Positions 62,449 through 64,000 of a stretch of 64,000 nt of DNA are shown here, piece by piece. The number at the start of each line of letters is the position of its first letter. Positions within the stretch are counted from its first letter, which is position 1. The stretch comes from Liquidambar formosana (lineage: Eukaryota; Streptophyta; Magnoliopsida; Saxifragales; Altingiaceae). The DNA lies in the NCBI GenBank assembly GCA_039720395.1, contig CM077826.1, forward strand, positions 15,495,962 to 15,559,961. Direction: 5' to 3'. The notes under the pieces were generated by a model, which saw only the letters and a program-made list of their open reading frames with translations, searched no databases and was not told the DNA's origin. Both the position numbers and the translations under genes were made by a program.

Positions 62449-64000
62449 GGTCTAGTTAGCTCCTTCGCCTGCAACGGTAGCGATGAAGTTTTTCAAATCA
62501 CCAGCGAATGAATATTTGAATTACCAAAATATGCCTTCTCCTGGTTGAGGTAGTAGATGAACCACCGCCCTTTGATTCCTTGTAAACGGCACTAATACCT
62601 GCTATCTGTAAATACTCTGTAGTAAAAAGCACTCTGGGTAATAGTGAGGAAGTCTCCCTCTCTCCAGGAAATTGGCGCCACGTGGAGATTTAAATACCAC
62701 TTGAATCTCATGAATGGGTGTGGCTCAGGTGGAGAAGGCGCCACCACTGGAATTGCTTAGGAAATTTAGCAAAAATGAGTTTTTTTTTTTTTTTCCTAAA
62801 AAAATTTCCTTAGCAAGTTGTTAGGGTTAGTAACTTTGCATCTCCTAACTTTTGTGATTTCTTAAGATTTTATAAAAGACATAATGAAACTGGCCATGCT
62901 ATTCATTGAAAACATTATTTTAAATAATTTTTTAAAATAAAGTTTTTTCAAAAATTATCATTTAACTAGACTTTTTAAATTTTTATGAAAAAGAGATTCT
63001 AAATGATAAAAAAATCCACTTAAATGAAAAGATTTTAAAAACCTTTCTTCTAAAAGTTTATTTAAAATAATTTTTTCTAATGAATTATGTTACCAGTATT
63101 CATAAAAACTTATTATATTCTTCAAAAATAACCTTTAAAAAGTCATAAAAGATTAAGAGATGCAAAACTAAGTCTTGGTATTAAACACCAATAGAGGCCC
63201 CCATATTCTAAAGGTGATATGGGCCTGACGGGAGCAGGTGGGTTTGTTAGAAACAATGACCAATTTGGGAACTTGCAAGAGCATCACAACGGAATTGGAA
63301 GCCATTTTGCCCATTAGACATGAGTCAGGACTCCCATGACCTCCCGGCAATAATAATAATAATAATAATAATAATAATTGAAGTTGAATTACCAAAAATG
63401 CTCAGGTTCTAACTTTTAATACAGATATTTAAGTCAAAAAAATTGAAGTTAAATCCTAATGGGGCACCTATGGAGAGAATTGTTGGGCACTAAACAATGT
63501 GTCTGTTTTTTACCATTTTTTTTAATTTTATAATATCCTTTTGTCTCTTCTATTTTATTTTATTTTAGTAGAATAATATATAAAAACTTTAGGGTAGGTG
63601 GGGTGTTAGGAGTGAAATATAAGCAGGATTTCGCGCCTCTAAAAGTCGCCTAGAATTTAGAAGTTTGAAGCAATTAGAGATCCCAACACATGTAGCTTTG
63701 TAACATCAAATTGCACGATTCAAAGAATATATTTCATGGTACTCTTTTGCTTTATGGGATGTTGTCAATGGTAAGCTTGAAACTTGAAGTGTTCTTATGT
63801 CAAAGAGCATTGTTAGGACTTAGGAGATCCAGATGCTAACTTCTGGCAAAACTCCCCAGAGAACTTGTTAAATACGTTTTTCAGTTGTGAGTATCCAAAT
63901 GCAAAACCATCCTGAGTTATCAAGATGCCCTTTGTAGTGAGAGGATGAAGCCCAAAGAGCTTTTAGTTATTTTTTTATGACTTACTCCAAGTATTTTTCC
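62449..64000. other. Upstream region of DCC (copy 2), to window end
   Basis: Counterpart of 25097-26641, with the ccacgtgg motif near 62688, a diverged MITE (about 62817-63178) and an (AAT)n run (about 63349-63378). SEC11 would follow beyond the window if the block continues. Confidence 0.55.
62817..63178. mobile_element. Diverged MITE (copy 2)
   Basis: Counterpart of 25465-25820, same degenerate inverted ends, approximate limits. Confidence 0.58.

Larger units (their letters stand above)
38916..64000 (+). repeat. 25-kb repeated block, second copy
   Basis: Same order and content as 1347-26641, 25,085 bp against 25,295. Outside the error-dense part the differences are scattered substitutions, homopolymer changes, a 23-bp absence in RBL intron 3 (near 57899, against about 20458-20480 in copy 1), a 4-bp absence near 56757 and a different hairpin structure after RBL. 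Introns are as similar as exons, which fits alleles or a very recent duplication. Confidence 0.95.

Overview
The window looks like nuclear DNA of a eudicot plant, probably woody. The genes are intron-rich with AT-rich introns, the protein families are plant-type (polygalacturonase, rhomboid-like RBL, chloroplast DCC protein, SEC11), and it carries a Tekay/Del-like chromovirus, SINEs and Mutator-type MITEs. I do not name a species. It is not prokaryotic, and I saw no CRISPR array, operon or rRNA/tRNA gene. LAYOUT, first half (1-38815): a polygalacturonase gene on + (exons from 1 to 15604; its 5' end lies before the window) is split inside its seventh visible exon by an 11.46-kb composite LTR retrotransposon (2615-14071) flanked by the 5-bp target duplication GTACA. 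Next come a rhomboid-like intramembrane protease gene (+, 16980-21030), a chloroplast DCC-family gene (-, 23292-25096) and the 5' part of the signal-peptidase catalytic subunit gene SEC11 (+, from 27268), whose last exons are lost in a gap of exactly 100 N (38816-38915). SECOND HALF (38916-64000): the sequence restarts inside the polygalacturonase gene and repeats 1347-26641 almost base for base: same retrotransposon insertion, same RBL, same DCC, same small transposons. This is either a very recent tandem duplication of at least 25 kb or, more likely, the second haplotype placed in series by the assembler. THE COMPOSITE ELEMENT is the most unusual object. Its left end is an LTR of family A (about 1.08 kb, with a 480-bp non-coding internal region), its right end is a 2.6-kb LTR of family B (which carries gag-pol), and between them lie LTRs that switch A-B-A and A-B at short shared sequences. 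The whole has one target-site duplication, so it behaves as one insertion although its two ends belong to different LTR families. The gag-pol frame is open through protease, RT, RNase H and the integrase core, but shifts at a T run before the chromodomain. QUALITY: from about 40.17 to 47.86 kb the second copy is full of one-base indels while its flanks are nearly identical to the first copy; this looks like unpolished consensus, not biological decay. Copy 1 of DCC has two frame-changing indels that copy 2 lacks, and SEC11 exon 3 is one G short of its expected frame. The host genes are unrelated neighbours (cell-wall pectin hydrolysis, intramembrane proteolysis, a plastid thiol-redox-type protein, ER signal-peptide removal); there is no sign that they form one pathway.
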